64,000 bases of DNA from Asparagopsis taxiformis (GCA_030407315.1 JALQPE010002590.1:62001-126000); one strand, 5' to 3'. Shown: positions 40,442-50,975, counted from the first letter of the stretch. Program-made: numbers and translations. Notes: generated from the sequence alone by a model not told the origin.

Positions 40442-41491
40442 ATGGAGCATTCACTCCAGCATTTGTTGCTATCGCCGCTGCCGGAGCTCCGCGTCAGAGC
40501 CATTCATCAGTTAACAGACCATGCGGAGGACGCAGCTTTGCTACTTCATGAAATTATCTCCCATGATGCAGATCCATCGGTGCGATGCGCAGCGATCGCC
40601 AACAACCAAGCTCGTATTGAGTCTGTTCTCAATGCCACGTTGGATTGCGATCGACACGTTCGTTTGACAGCTCTGCAGGTGCTTGTTGATCAGCCTTGCC
40701 CGCATCCACAAACAGTTGCCGGATTGATGAAGGCAATGTCATACGAAACCGACGAAATAGTTTTGCACAAACTACTCGACGCTCTCAACAAAATCATATC
40801 CCATCCTTCCGCCAACGTATGCTTGCGCGAAATGCTAACAGCTGTATCCCCAATCCCTGAAAAGTCGCAGCGCACCACGTCGCCCTTCCTAGACACCGAC
40901 CTGCAATTCATTCTATACGACATGGTGGAACACACATCGGCACTCATCCGATGCAAAGTAGTGCGACTGCTCGGCACCTATCTATGTCTACCAAAAGCGT
41001 CCAGTTGCACCTGTTGTCAGAGTGACAGCAGTAACAAGGAGTACATTTATAGTGAAATATGCACCCACATATTTCGACTGTTGAAACGTCTCATATATGA
41101 CAATGACATGCACGTCCGTTGCGAGGCATTGCAAGCACTGAGCGCGGGCTTTTGTTCAGATAGAGGGCGCAGCGGGTGCGGGAGATTGTGCGAGAGGAGT
41201 AGTGCATCACTTGCGCGAATCGGTGAATGGCAGTGGCCGTATACAGCCGAAACGATGGATGCAGTGTGCCGCATTGTGCAATGCATTGCATTTGATAGTT
41301 TATCGGCGTACGCGCTATTCGAGACAGCGATGCAGTCACACGTGAGGGAGGCAACTGCTAGTGGTGTGGGAAACGGCCATGTGATTGGGCGGTGGCGCGC
41401 AATATTGGACGCAGCTATCGAGAGCAATGAGGACTTTGCACGCGTGATCGACCTCGGCCGCGCGCTGTCGGACAAGAGTTGTCGCTTGTGA
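40442..41491 (+). CDS. HEAT-repeat protein, unrecognised (INTS4-like at best)
   Basis: 349 residues, all-helical, with HEAT-like repeats. Examples are SPLPELRVRAIHQLTDHAED, SHDADPSVRCAAIANNQ and DCDRHVRLTALQVLVDQ in the first 90 residues, then SALIRCKVVRLLGTYL and DNDMHVRCEALQALSAGF. A short Cys cluster SSCTCCQSDSS sits near 184-194. The mix of short repeats and the phrase IRCKVVRLLGTYL is reminiscent of Integrator subunit 4, but the protein is far shorter than INTS4 (~960 residues), and I do not assign a function. No catalytic motif. Start is the first in-frame ATG. It converges on the ABCC gene (290 bp). Confidence 0.55.
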   Translation: MEHSLQHLLLSPLPELRVRAIHQLTDHAEDAALLLHEIISHDADPSVRCAAIANNQARIESVLNATLDCDRHVRLTALQVLVDQPCPHPQTVAGLMKAMSYETDEIVLHKLLDALNKIISHPSANVCLREMLTAVSPIPEKSQRTTSPFLDTDLQFILYDMVEHTSALIRCKVVRLLGTYLCLPKASSCTCCQSDSSNKEYIYSEICTHIFRLLKRLIYDNDMHVRCEALQALSAGFCSDRGRSGCGRLCERSSASLARIGEWQWPYTAETMDAVCRIVQCIAFDSLSAYALFETAMQSHVREATASGVGNGHVIGRWRAILDAAIESNEDFARVIDLGRALSDKSCRL

Positions 41492-41781
41492 TGTGTAAAC
41501 GATTGTGGAGATGGAACGCAGGTCAGGTGGCGCACCTTTATTCGCAGTTGAGTCGTAAGCGAGGAACGGCTTGTGCGAGGAATAATTATACAACGCCATT
41601 GCTTGCAGCATGCAGCTATGAGCAGAGTGTCACTCTGTCACTGATCGACAGGCTGCTGTATATTGGTTTGTCATCACAATTTAACGTGTACGGTATCGAG
41701 GCAACTTACATAACCAGATTCGCATTGATGATTCACTCGAGACTTTAAACAATGCTTGCCTGCTGTAGTCCATCGTAGAAA

Positions 41782-44700
41782 CTATGTACACCCTCGATAC
41801 CCGTCTACAAGCATTCGGTTCTTTCCCTCCTTCGTTGATCCCGTTGACGCTTCCACAATAATCGCCTTGAGAATTGTACTCTCAATCGGTCCCGTCTCTT
41901 CAACCAATCGCGCAAAGTACCCTCCGTTCAACATTAGTACAGCTGGCTTGTCAAATTCCACAGCTTCTCCCGCATCCATTACTAGAATTCGATCGCTATC
42001 AGCCACCGTTGCTAAACGATGCGCAATCGTCAGAACCGTCCGGTCCGACAACTGCTCCCGAACAGTCTTCTGAATCAGCATGTCCGTATAGTTGTCCAAA
42101 GATGCAGATGCTTCGTCCAAAACTACAACCTTCACACCTTTCAAAATCGCACGAGCAAGCGACAACAGTTGACGTTCACCGGCTGAAAAATTACTGCCCT
42201 TCTCGTGTACAACAAGGTCCAGTCCGTGCCCATCACAATCCGTTCCACCGCTAATGCTTTCAATAGCACGACTCATGTGCACTCGATGAAGTGCATCCCA
42301 CAACTGCGCATCATTGTACTGACCGGTAGGGTCCAGATTACTTCGGATCGTGCCATTGAACAGTACAGGATCTTGCGGTACTATAGCCATGTTCGATCGC
42401 AAGTCGTGCAATCCAATTTCAGATATGTCCACCCCATCAATGGTGATCGACCCACCTGATAGTTCTACCAAGCGGAAAAGCGCAACGAAAAGACTGCTCT
42501 TCCCGCTTCCAGTTCGCCCAACAATACCAATCCTTTCATGCTTTGTTGACTTGAATGATAGGTCCACCAACGCTGGGTCTAGTTCCGGTCTGTACTTCAG
42601 TACAACATTGTTGAAAGCAATCACACCATCCTTTGGCCACGATGGCCCGGGTTCTTTTCCAGGTACTTTGTACGGCTTCTCAACTGGCGTCTCTGTAGCC
42701 ATATTTGCTACACGTTCCACACTCGTGAACAAATTTTCTGTTTCCGCTGCCTGTCTAACCCCCCATTGAAAGATCCCTGTCATCTGAATGCTCTGCGTCA
42801 GAGCTACTCCAGCCAAACCAGGATTTAAGCTTGGACTGATAATCAACACAACAAGACTGGTAAAGAACACTACCAAACTTGAGATTAGATCCAGACGCAC
42901 TCCCAACCATCTTCCTGCCACCATAAACATATGGAATGCTTCATGGTTCACATTGATCCGATCATTGAAAAGGGAAGAAAAACTCTTTTCCGAGCTGTAC
43001 GCACGAACTGTAGCAAGACCGTCCATAGTCTCAACGAATTGCGAATAAACTGGGCTTCGAGAAATACCTTCTAGGCGTTTCAGCTCACGACTTGACCTCT
43101 TGTATGTTCGCTGCAAGAAGTAGAACGAGATCACAAGAGGGACCACAGCGATTACGAACCACGGCAGAATCACTGATATAGTTGCAAGAGCCCCGATAGC
43201 CACAAAAGTAATCTGAATGAAATCTTGAAAAGTAATGGGAAGTAGAAGATCCATTTGGTCGATATCCTTACTGAAACGATTCAGAATACGTCCCACTGGG
43301 TTCGTGTCAAAGAATAGCGGAGTTGCATGTAGTACACGTTCCAGTAAGTCATTGTGCATTCGCTTAGATGCAGTCAACGTCCATTCCGCGAACAAGCCGG
43401 CACGAAGCATTGTAAAAAGCGCAGTGCCGATAGCGAGACCACAAAACACTAGTGAATAGAACCGGTTCTCCCTAAACAACAAATCCGCGTCCATCGGTGC
43501 CAAATTGTCTGAATACCTATAGGTACTCCATTGCGCAAGCCACCATTCAGAAACTTGACGAATACCCTGAGCTGCTCCAAATATAAGAACAAGGGCAAGA
43601 ACCATCGGTAAACCTCCAGCTGCTTTGCAATACGCCTTGTACACGCCACTCGTGACGCGGCCTACTCGGCGATCTTCATCAACAACCAGTTCACCATTAT
43701 ACTCGGCAGATGCTACAGACTCTGCATCATTTTCGGTTTCATTCATAGCGGCAATTTTCTTCTGCATCTTCTCGTCCTCTGCAAGAGCCCTTTCTTTCCC
43801 AACACATGAAACGTCTACTTTAGCCTCCTGCAATAACTTTATGAAGCGCTCCTCGTCACTACGGCCAATCCGGTCCTCTTCGTCTTCATCATTTTCAATA
43901 GCAGCAATACTACGCTCATGGTCGAGATCATCTTCAACTCCACCGAATCCGCTAAACTCGATTCCTTCCGCACGCAGCTCATCGTAAGTGCCCGAATGGT
44001 TAATAGTTCCAGAGCCAAGTATCACAACCTTCGTAGCGAGTGGTAAAACGTGAAGATGATGTGTTACCATAATCTGGGTACGACTTGCTAAAATACCCTT
44101 CGGCCCAAAGATACCACGGAGTAGTTCTGCGGAGACGGCAGAATCAACTGCTGAAAGAGGATCGTCGAAGAGATAAATTTCAGCTTTGGAATAGACAGCC
44201 CTTGCTAATGAAATGCGCGCCTTCTGACCCCCAGACAAGTTGACACCTCTCTCGCCGATCTCAGTTTGATCTCCAGCTGGAAGTATATCGATGTCAGGGA
44301 CAAGACAGCATGCCTCAATGACAGAATTGTACCATTCTGCATCAAAGGCCGGCCCAAACATAGTGACGTTGTCTCGTACAGAGCCATTGATAATCCACGG
44401 CTTTTGCGCGCAATAGGCAATAGTACCTCGGGTACTTGTGGAGCCGCTTGTGCAAAGAATTTCTCCCAGGATTCCCAACAGTAGACTAGACTTTCCACTA
44501 CCCACAGGGCCAACAATCGTTAGAAGCTGGCCATCAGACACTGAGATAGAGACATCGTTGAGCACTGTAGCTAAGTCGTTATCTCTCGACTGATGCTGTG
44601 CAAAGGAAAATTGTGCGTGATTTATCAGCACACGCGGCAAAGCTGCTGGAACAGGTTCTGAAACTGCAGGTGAAGCAAGATCGAAGGAAGAATTTGAACG

Positions 44701-46017
44701 AGTGGGAAAGAGAGAGAAATCTGAAGATTTGCGGGCATTTTGAATATCAAACCGTTCCGAAGGGGGGAGGATAGACAATTCTTCGAGGGCGAAGAATCGG
44801 TCGAGGCGTTTGCTGGCAACAGAAGCCTCGGACGCGGCAAGCCAACCCAAGGGAATGAATGTGAGGGAACGAGAGATGATTGCGAAATAAGCAAGACTAG
44901 CAAATGCGATAGCAGGGGTAAGCCTGTTGCCGAAAATGATTGTATATGCGGCAAAGGTAGAGAGAGCTACAAGAACAGGAGCTGCGAAAAAGAGAGCTGC
45001 ATTGACGGCACGCAACACGGCACCCAGTCTGAGGTGTTTAACCTCCTGTGTTCTTAAATTATAGATAACGGACCGAAAATGACGCTCCCACGCGGACTGC
45101 TTAATAATTTTGATTCCAGAGAGCAATTCATTCATTTTCTGCACGCGAAAGTCGGCCTCCTTGCTAACGCGGACTCTGGAGCGTGCCACGAGAGCGGAGA
45201 AGAAAATCTGTGCGGGAACGAGGAGCATCAAGAAAGCGAGTCCGAAAAGGGCGGCGGGACCCAAATCGATCCAGAGAAGCATGGAGACGACAATGATTTC
45301 CACAAAACCTATCCAACAAAAGTGGAAATAAATGTAGGAATCCATGATGCGCTGAGTATCATTGACGAGAAGATTGCCCATTTCACCCTCTGTGACGCGT
45401 GCCAATGCGTTGGCGGAGAGGCGGAGCGACTTTCGGTAGAGCTCGGCAGAGAGAGCGGCGCGGACGCGCATGGCGACACGAGTGGACGCGAAGAAGGTGC
45501 GATGAGAGGAGATGGACATGATGACGGCCACGAGGGGCAAGGAGATGACAACGGGGAGGAATTGCCATCGGGATGAGGCGTTTGCGAGTTGATTGGAGTG
45601 GTCGGTGACATGCTGCACGAGGGCGCGAATGGCGTACACTTGCGAGACGGCGGCGGCAAAGTTGAGGGGCTTCCATGCGGCGGCGGCGATGAAGAGGGAG
45701 CCGGAAACGGGCAGGAGGGCTCGGAAGGTTGTCGATGCGAAACGGGGAGGAATTTTAGTCGCGAGACGGGTGAGGAAATTGGGACATGGCGGGACGGGCA
45801 ATTGCAGATCTGCGGCAACGATGTGACGATAGGCTTGATGGAAGAGGGGAGCAACAGTTTGTGCGTGGTCGTAATGATGGAGGGGCGGGAGATGATGAGA
45901 CTGAATGGGATGGCGATTGCCGTAACGGATGAGTGGATAGACCCAGGCGAAGAAGAGATTTGTGAAGAGGTTGGCACGTGATTCTGCTTGAGGATGAAGT
46001 GGGGAGGTTTGGGACAT
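41782..46017 (-). CDS. ABC transporter, ABCC/MRP family
   Basis: Full-size ATP-driven exporter, 1411 residues, of the short ABCC type: two 6-helix membrane domains and two nucleotide-binding domains without the N-terminal TMD0. Entry FTNLFFAWVYPLIRYGNRHP is the ABCC lead. NBD1: Walker A GPVGSGKSS near 506, signature LSGGQKARISLARA, Walker B YLFDDPLSAVD (Asp instead of catalytic Glu, normal for ABCC). NBD2: Walker A GRTGSGKSS near 1167, signature FSAGERQLLSLARA, Walker B VVVLDEASASLD with Glu. Substrates of the family include glutathione conjugates and organic anions; vacuolar and plasma-membrane members both exist. Linker is strongly acidic (IENDEDEED). No intron in 4.2 kb. A G-rich motif lies 77 bp upstream. 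Confidence 0.95.
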   Translation of the reverse strand: MSQTSPLHPQAESRANLFTNLFFAWVYPLIRYGNRHPIQSHHLPPLHHYDHAQTVAPLFHQAYRHIVAADLQLPVPPCPNFLTRLATKIPPRFASTTFRALLPVSGSLFIAAAAWKPLNFAAAVSQVYAIRALVQHVTDHSNQLANASSRWQFLPVVISLPLVAVIMSISSHRTFFASTRVAMRVRAALSAELYRKSLRLSANALARVTEGEMGNLLVNDTQRIMDSYIYFHFCWIGFVEIIVVSMLLWIDLGPAALFGLAFLMLLVPAQIFFSALVARSRVRVSKEADFRVQKMNELLSGIKIIKQSAWERHFRSVIYNLRTQEVKHLRLGAVLRAVNAALFFAAPVLVALSTFAAYTIIFGNRLTPAIAFASLAYFAIISRSLTFIPLGWLAASEASVASKRLDRFFALEELSILPPSERFDIQNARKSSDFSLFPTRSNSSFDLASPAVSEPVPAALPRVLINHAQFSFAQHQSRDNDLATVLNDVSISVSDGQLLTIVGPVGSGKSSLLLGILGEILCTSGSTSTRGTIAYCAQKPWIINGSVRDNVTMFGPAFDAEWYNSVIEACCLVPDIDILPAGDQTEIGERGVNLSGGQKARISLARAVYSKAEIYLFDDPLSAVDSAVSAELLRGIFGPKGILASRTQIMVTHHLHVLPLATKVVILGSGTINHSGTYDELRAEGIEFSGFGGVEDDLDHERSIAAIENDEDEEDRIGRSDEERFIKLLQEAKVDVSCVGKERALAEDEKMQKKIAAMNETENDAESVASAEYNGELVVDEDRRVGRVTSGVYKAYCKAAGGLPMVLALVLIFGAAQGIRQVSEWWLAQWSTYRYSDNLAPMDADLLFRENRFYSLVFCGLAIGTALFTMLRAGLFAEWTLTASKRMHNDLLERVLHATPLFFDTNPVGRILNRFSKDIDQMDLLLPITFQDFIQITFVAIGALATISVILPWFVIAVVPLVISFYFLQRTYKRSSRELKRLEGISRSPVYSQFVETMDGLATVRAYSSEKSFSSLFNDRINVNHEAFHMFMVAGRWLGVRLDLISSLVVFFTSLVVLIISPSLNPGLAGVALTQSIQMTGIFQWGVRQAAETENLFTSVERVANMATETPVEKPYKVPGKEPGPSWPKDGVIAFNNVVLKYRPELDPALVDLSFKSTKHERIGIVGRTGSGKSSLFVALFRLVELSGGSITIDGVDISEIGLHDLRSNMAIVPQDPVLFNGTIRSNLDPTGQYNDAQLWDALHRVHMSRAIESISGGTDCDGHGLDLVVHEKGSNFSAGERQLLSLARAILKGVKVVVLDEASASLDNYTDMLIQKTVREQLSDRTVLTIAHRLATVADSDRILVMDAGEAVEFDKPAVLMLNGGYFARLVEETGPIESTILKAIIVEASTGSTKEGKNRMLVDGYRGCT

Positions 46018-46518
46018 GTTGAATGTAATCTGGTGGCGGCGTCGTCGAGGTGCGGCGATGGGTGTGTGTTTTGTTTCTTTTACGATTGATGCAGGGCGGG
46101 GCGGGGCGGGGCGGAGGATTGAGGGGGGGAGATGCGTATGGCAGTGTAGTGAAGTGTAGCGTTGGGGATTTTGTACATGATCAAGAAAATTCCATTGTTA
46201 CTGTACAGTAGCGGTAGTGGGGAGTGCACGTGAGGGGCTCGTGTGTGACACGCGTCTGGGGAAATATACGGGCACGGAGCGGGACAAGCGCGTAGATACC
46301 ACAGTATCCAATGATGATGCAAGTTGTGAGCGCGAATACGCGTGCCGATCGTAACGCAAGTGAGCGCTGGTGACCGCACATTTGGCAATCAACGGCTGAC
46401 ATGCGTCACGAAAACCTGCCGACTTACAACAGCAACATCCACTAAAAACATATCACGCGCAATTTACTGCCCTCGCAACCGCCGCCCACTAACCGTCACG
46501 TTGCTCGACAGGAGCACT
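46018..46518. other. Intergenic region upstream of the ABCC gene, with a G-rich motif
   Basis: 501 bases between the ABCC start (minus) and the PDH-E2 end (minus). It holds the ABCC promoter. The G-rich run is listed separately. Short frames elsewhere are not convincing. Confidence 0.5.
46094..46114 (+). promoter_or_regulatory. (GGGGC)n motif, candidate GC-box or G-quadruplex
   Basis: Four runs of 3-4 Gs separated by single Cs (GGGCGGGGCGGGGCGGGG) starting 77 bp upstream of the ABCC start codon. The pattern fits both repeated GC boxes and a G-quadruplex with one-base loops. Function is inferred from position only. Confidence 0.4.
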
Positions 46519-48555
46519 CTACAGCACCAGTTGCATCACGTCCTCCTCCAACAGAGTCTTGAGGTCTCGCAAGAATGACGCTCCATCCGCTCCGTATATA
46601 TGCCGATGGTCAGCAGTCAATGTCACCGTCATCTCCTTGTACGCACCAATCAATCCCGACTCCATCATCCCTACCGTCGCCTTGGATGCACCAATCGCCA
46701 AAATCCCAGGAGCTCCCGGCGGCAGGATAGCGTCAAACTGCTCCACACCATACATGCCCAGATTGGAGATGAAGAACGTTCCACTGCTGTATTCTTCAAC
46801 ACTCAGTTTCTTCGACATAGCTCGAGATACCAAGTCCTTCCACGTTCGCGACAAGCTGTAAATATCCGTGCTGTCCGCGTTTTGTAGCGTTGGTGTAATC
46901 AGCCCCCCATCCTTCAATGCGACCGCCATGGCCACGTTGATATCTTCCCGATACAAAATCGATTTCCCGTCCACGTATTGTGCATTCATAATCGCGTGAT
47001 TGCTCAATACAATCCCCACCGCCTTGGCAAGCATTGCCGAAACTGTCACGCCCTTCGGTTTCAATTTGCTGTACAATTCATCAAATGCCCCAGTTTTGAT
47101 CTTGTAACTAACCCGGAACACTGGCACAGACAATGACGCATTCATGTTTCCAACCACAGCCTTTTGCATCGCGTTCATAGCAACCGCTCCTGTCTTCTTC
47201 AAAGAGTCCTTCCCACTACCACTATCGCTCCCGCGTGCACCACTCGCTGTAGTCGCAGGTGCCGCCGCAGGTGCCGCTGCAGGAGCTGCTGCACCTACAG
47301 CTGCACCTACTGCTGTAACCGCTCCCTTACCGGCCGCCCGAAGCACATCGTCACCTGTCACGCGACCAAAGTTGCCCGTGCCCTGCACACTATTGATGTC
47401 AATCTTCTCTTTCTTGGCAATTTTCTTCGCCTCCGGTGTTGCAATAACCTTGCCAACTTTCACGCTTTCTACAGCACCACTCGTGGATCCGCCTTCGGAA
47501 ATCGCTTTCTTCACATCCGCTTCGACAATCCGCCCATTTTCACCCGTCCCCACTACAGTATGAAGGTCCACACTCGCTTCAGCTGCAACTCGCTTTGCAA
47601 GTGGTGATGCAATGATGCGACCGTCAGATACAATTCGTCTGGCTGGCGCTGATGTATCTGCACTCTCAGAAACTGCTGCAGAGCTTTCTGCTGCTGCTGC
47701 AACTGGTACATCTACAGATGTAGCACCATTTTGAGATGCAGCCCAAGCTTTGATAGCAGCAACATCGGCCTGCGTCTTAGCAATATATGCTACTGGCTCA
47801 CCAACAGGACAGGACTCTCCAGCGTCAACCGCAATGTGAGCAATAATACCCGATTCAAATGATTCTACATCCATATCGGCCTTATCGCTCTCAACTACCA
47901 TTACAATTTCGCCGTTCTCCACCGAATCACCTTCACTCTTCATCCATTCAACAACCTTGCCCTCCGTCATCGTAGAGCTGAGTGCAGGCATGAAGACTTC
48001 CAGGAGATCGGGTTTCGCGGTCGCCGTTGGCGGTGATGCTGCAGGTGCCGCAGCCGGTGCCGCAGGTGGAGCCGGTGCCGCAGCTGCAGGGGCAGGCTTG
48101 GCCGGTGCTGCATTAGATGTCACCTTATCGATATCTTCCTTTCGCTCGACGATAATTCCCACGGTATCGCCAACGGGTGCGGAATCGCCCTCTTCAACAA
48201 GGATGGAAGCAAGAAAACCTTTCTCAAACGATTCAACATCCATATCGGCCTTGTCACTTTCAACGACCATAATTGGCTCGCCGACGTCCACCGCATCGCC
48301 CGGCTGCTTGAGCCATTGTACGACACGGCCTTCGGTCATCGTCGAGCTCAATGCAGGCATGAAAACTTCATGTTTTTTCACGTCGACAACCTGCATGGAT
48401 GGCGCATTCGGGCGGGCGAGAATGGGACGAGATGATACGCGGCGTGCACGATGAAGCGTCCATCGCTTGGTGGAGGTGGACACAAATGTTGATGCGCGAA
48501 GCGATTGGGCGCCGATGGACACCGGCGATTTTGTCGTGCTGGAAATGAAGGCCAT
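46519..48555 (-). CDS. Pyruvate dehydrogenase E2 (dihydrolipoyl acetyltransferase), plastid
   Basis: Core acetyltransferase of the pyruvate dehydrogenase complex supplying acetyl-CoA for plastid fatty-acid synthesis. 678 residues. After a Ser/Thr/Arg-rich transit-like start, two lipoyl domains follow, each with MPALSSTMTEG and the lipoyl-Lys motif ESDKADM (about 62-140 and 180-260). An Ala/Pro-rich linker follows each. Two peripheral-subunit (E3)-binding domains are visible: IIASPLAKRVAAEASVDL... near 310 and VIATPEAKKIAKKEKIDI... near 375. The catalytic domain ends in DHRHIYGADGASFLRDL with the DHRxxxG active site. MPALSSTMTEG is the plastid-type spelling. Two E3-binding domains are unusual. 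The start at 48555 is the first ATG. Confidence 0.9.
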   Translation of the reverse strand: MAFISSTTKSPVSIGAQSLRASTFVSTSTKRWTLHRARRVSSRPILARPNAPSMQVVDVKKHEVFMPALSSTMTEGRVVQWLKQPGDAVDVGEPIMVVESDKADMDVESFEKGFLASILVEEGDSAPVGDTVGIIVERKEDIDKVTSNAAPAKPAPAAAAPAPPAAPAAAPAASPPTATAKPDLLEVFMPALSSTMTEGKVVEWMKSEGDSVENGEIVMVVESDKADMDVESFESGIIAHIAVDAGESCPVGEPVAYIAKTQADVAAIKAWAASQNGATSVDVPVAAAAESSAAVSESADTSAPARRIVSDGRIIASPLAKRVAAEASVDLHTVVGTGENGRIVEADVKKAISEGGSTSGAVESVKVGKVIATPEAKKIAKKEKIDINSVQGTGNFGRVTGDDVLRAAGKGAVTAVGAAVGAAAPAAAPAAAPATTASGARGSDSGSGKDSLKKTGAVAMNAMQKAVVGNMNASLSVPVFRVSYKIKTGAFDELYSKLKPKGVTVSAMLAKAVGIVLSNHAIMNAQYVDGKSILYREDINVAMAVALKDGGLITPTLQNADSTDIYSLSRTWKDLVSRAMSKKLSVEEYSSGTFFISNLGMYGVEQFDAILPPGAPGILAIGASKATVGMMESGLIGAYKEMTVTLTADHRHIYGADGASFLRDLKTLLEEDVMQLVL

Positions 48556-49280
48556 TGGGGTTTGCGAAGTCGCGTATGTGCGCACGGGTTTATCGGGAAG
48601 GCGAAAGTGAGAATAAGAATAGAGCTGCGGTAGAGTTGTCGATTGCCGAGGAGATTGACAGAAAGCTGGTTGTCGTCGGTGACAACTTCATTTGTGTATG
48701 TTGGCTTGTCGACCAAAGAAATGAGCTCAAGGCGGTTGATTTGTAGATGGCGACGTACTTGTTCGTTTATGATTGGTGGGATCAAATACACTTACAGTTA
48801 TCCCAGTGCAGCTGCGAAACGTAGCACGACTTGTATACTTTTGATTGGCTCAATGATGTCTACCAATCATACATCTGCAAGCAGGCGCTAGACAGATTTC
48901 CGTACAGCATTCAACAGTTTTCGTGGCAGAGATGTGTTATACCTGTTCCGTTGGCGTTCCAGTGTAAAATACTGCCGTGCGTTCCGTGGCTTTTGAGACC
49001 GCAAGCTGTTCAACATCAATATGTGTTTTCATACCAACTCATCCTTCTCAACACATCTGCTCTGAGTGGAGTAGAGCACGAGCCCGCTACAGAGTCGTGG
49101 CTACCGTACACGAGCCCTGTCCATACTCATTGCTCCCAGCTCTTCGCTCACGTGTTCATCAACAGAGGAATGAACCGTCTAGCGCCACATCCGTTACCGC
49201 CTCACGCTCAGTCGTCCAACCGCATCACCGGATGAAGCATTTCAACTGCATGTATATTCCATTCCCATCAGATTGAAAGA
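48556..49280. promoter_or_regulatory. Divergent promoter region, PDH-E2 / WD40 protein
   Basis: 725 bases between two outward-facing starts, presumably containing both promoters. Frames in it are short and lack motifs. Confidence 0.45.
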
Positions 49281-50975
49281 ATGGCGCAAAATGACCCGCA
49301 CCCGCATCTGGGAGACGAAAATACCCTCTATGCAGGTGAAGATGTTTATAAGGCGCAGCTTGAAATTGCAAACAAGGAGAAGACCCGTTTGCAAGAGCGC
49401 CTTCGAGAGGTAGAAAACCGCAATGCTATACTAGTTAAAGCTCTGTTTGAGCTGTCATGCGCCCCGCCCGGTTCCACCATTACAAAATCTATGCCCATCG
49501 ACGTCGTTCAAGCGCTCAAGAAGATGTCTGCCTCGGCAGATCAAAATTCCGCATTATTGGGTAAAGGCTCTGCCTATCGCAGAGCCGCCCCGCAGGAAAG
49601 GGCTTTGTCCAACATGTCTTCTGCATATCCGCGAGTTACCCCTCACGTTAACCATGAATTCACCCCCTTCTGCGACAAGGCAGAGCTCAATGGACACACG
49701 TCCGCCGTGTATACCATTCAGTTCTCTCCTAACGGACGTTTACTCGTCTCCACTTCATTCGACAAAAGTGTTTGCTTCTGGGCCATCGACAGATTCCTTG
49801 ATAAGAGCAACTACGAACCAAAGGTCTCTATCGCCGACGCGCACCGTGCTCCTGTTGTTGCAGTAGAATGGACATTTGATTCTGCGCGTGTCGTCACAGG
49901 CAGTCTGGACCAATCTGTGGCCGAATGGGATGTTTGTTCGGAAAGCAATGATCCGATTGCTAGATTCCAGTGTAGCGGTCTTGTCAATGCCGTCAGTGTA
50001 TCTCCAGCAAACGATAATCTTGCCTTTGTTGGCACGTCGAAGAAAGTCGTTCATTTGTTCGATAGAAGAGTGCCGCCGCTGTTATCAGGTAGCTCTTCAT
50101 GGCATCCGAACAGTCTATTGGTGAACGATGCTATAGTCAATTCCATTCATGTCACGCTCGATGGTTCACGCTTCATCACAGGCGACCATGATGGCGCGAT
50201 AAAAACTTGGGACTTGAGAATGTGCGGCATGTCTGGTTCTGTCAGCTTGAATGCCATCGGAGAAAGAAGTGCAGAACTTATTCATACAACGTACAATGAC
50301 AGCAATCATCATGCAATAAGCCATGTCCACACATCGCCTCCGACTTCTGATGATGACTATGGTCGGTTTATGGCCGTTAATTCATATGATAATTGTCTTC
50401 GTGTCTATGATAGAGGATCATTCCTTTTCAAAGCGGAGAAACCGGAATTGAAACTGATTCATGCACTTCCCGGTGTGCATAACACGCATTGGCCAATCAA
50501 GTCGAGCTTCTTTCTGGGAGCGGATTATCAGCCGCCACGCACAGGCCGAAGACGCCCGCTTCGTAATCGGCGAAGCCGAGAGCCGTCCACTGTTCGAATG
50601 GTGAAGGAGGAAAATAGTAATTTGGATGAAATGAACGGTATAACGGAGGAGAGTGCTCTAGATGATAGTGCGCTGGATGATGAACATTCGTCATTTTGTA
50701 GTTCAAGCGAGTGTGAGGGTGATGAGAAAGAACAAGAGGAGGATGGATATGGTGGCCTTCGTTCTGGAAAGTCGATTCAGAGTAGTCTTATTTTAGCATC
50801 AGGTAGTGCCGATTCCAATATCTATGTTTTCGACGTCGGTGGTCGAGCGGGTAGTGGCTCTCTTTTACAAATGTTGACGGGTCACAAGGATAGAGTCTAT
50901 TCAGTTGACTTTCATCCAAGTGAACCTATTCTAGCCTCTTGTAGTGCGGATTCAACTATTAAAATCTGGCAATGA
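49281..50975 (+). CDS. WD40 beta-propeller protein with N-terminal coiled coil
   Basis: 564 residues. Residues ~20-50 (AQLEIANKEKTRLQERLREVENRNAIL) form a coiled coil, giving likely dimerisation. WD40 repeats begin at ~135 (LNGHTSAVYTIQFSPNGRLLVSTSFDKSVCFW) and end at the C-terminus (LTGHKDRVYSVDFHPSEPILASCSADSTIKIWQ), with clear blades between. An Arg-rich then acidic insertion of ~80 residues (RRRPLRNRRSREPS..., then EESALDDSALDDEHSS...) interrupts the last blades. This is a scaffold, not an enzyme. The arrangement is vaguely like COP1/SPA-type and splicing WD40 proteins, but there is no RING or kinase domain, so the pathway is unknown. Start is the first ATG. Confidence 0.75.
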   Translation: MAQNDPHPHLGDENTLYAGEDVYKAQLEIANKEKTRLQERLREVENRNAILVKALFELSCAPPGSTITKSMPIDVVQALKKMSASADQNSALLGKGSAYRRAAPQERALSNMSSAYPRVTPHVNHEFTPFCDKAELNGHTSAVYTIQFSPNGRLLVSTSFDKSVCFWAIDRFLDKSNYEPKVSIADAHRAPVVAVEWTFDSARVVTGSLDQSVAEWDVCSESNDPIARFQCSGLVNAVSVSPANDNLAFVGTSKKVVHLFDRRVPPLLSGSSSWHPNSLLVNDAIVNSIHVTLDGSRFITGDHDGAIKTWDLRMCGMSGSVSLNAIGERSAELIHTTYNDSNHHAISHVHTSPPTSDDDYGRFMAVNSYDNCLRVYDRGSFLFKAEKPELKLIHALPGVHNTHWPIKSSFFLGADYQPPRTGRRRPLRNRRSREPSTVRMVKEENSNLDEMNGITEESALDDSALDDEHSSFCSSSECEGDEKEQEEDGYGGLRSGKSIQSSLILASGSADSNIYVFDVGGRAGSGSLLQMLTGHKDRVYSVDFHPSEPILASCSADSTIKIWQ

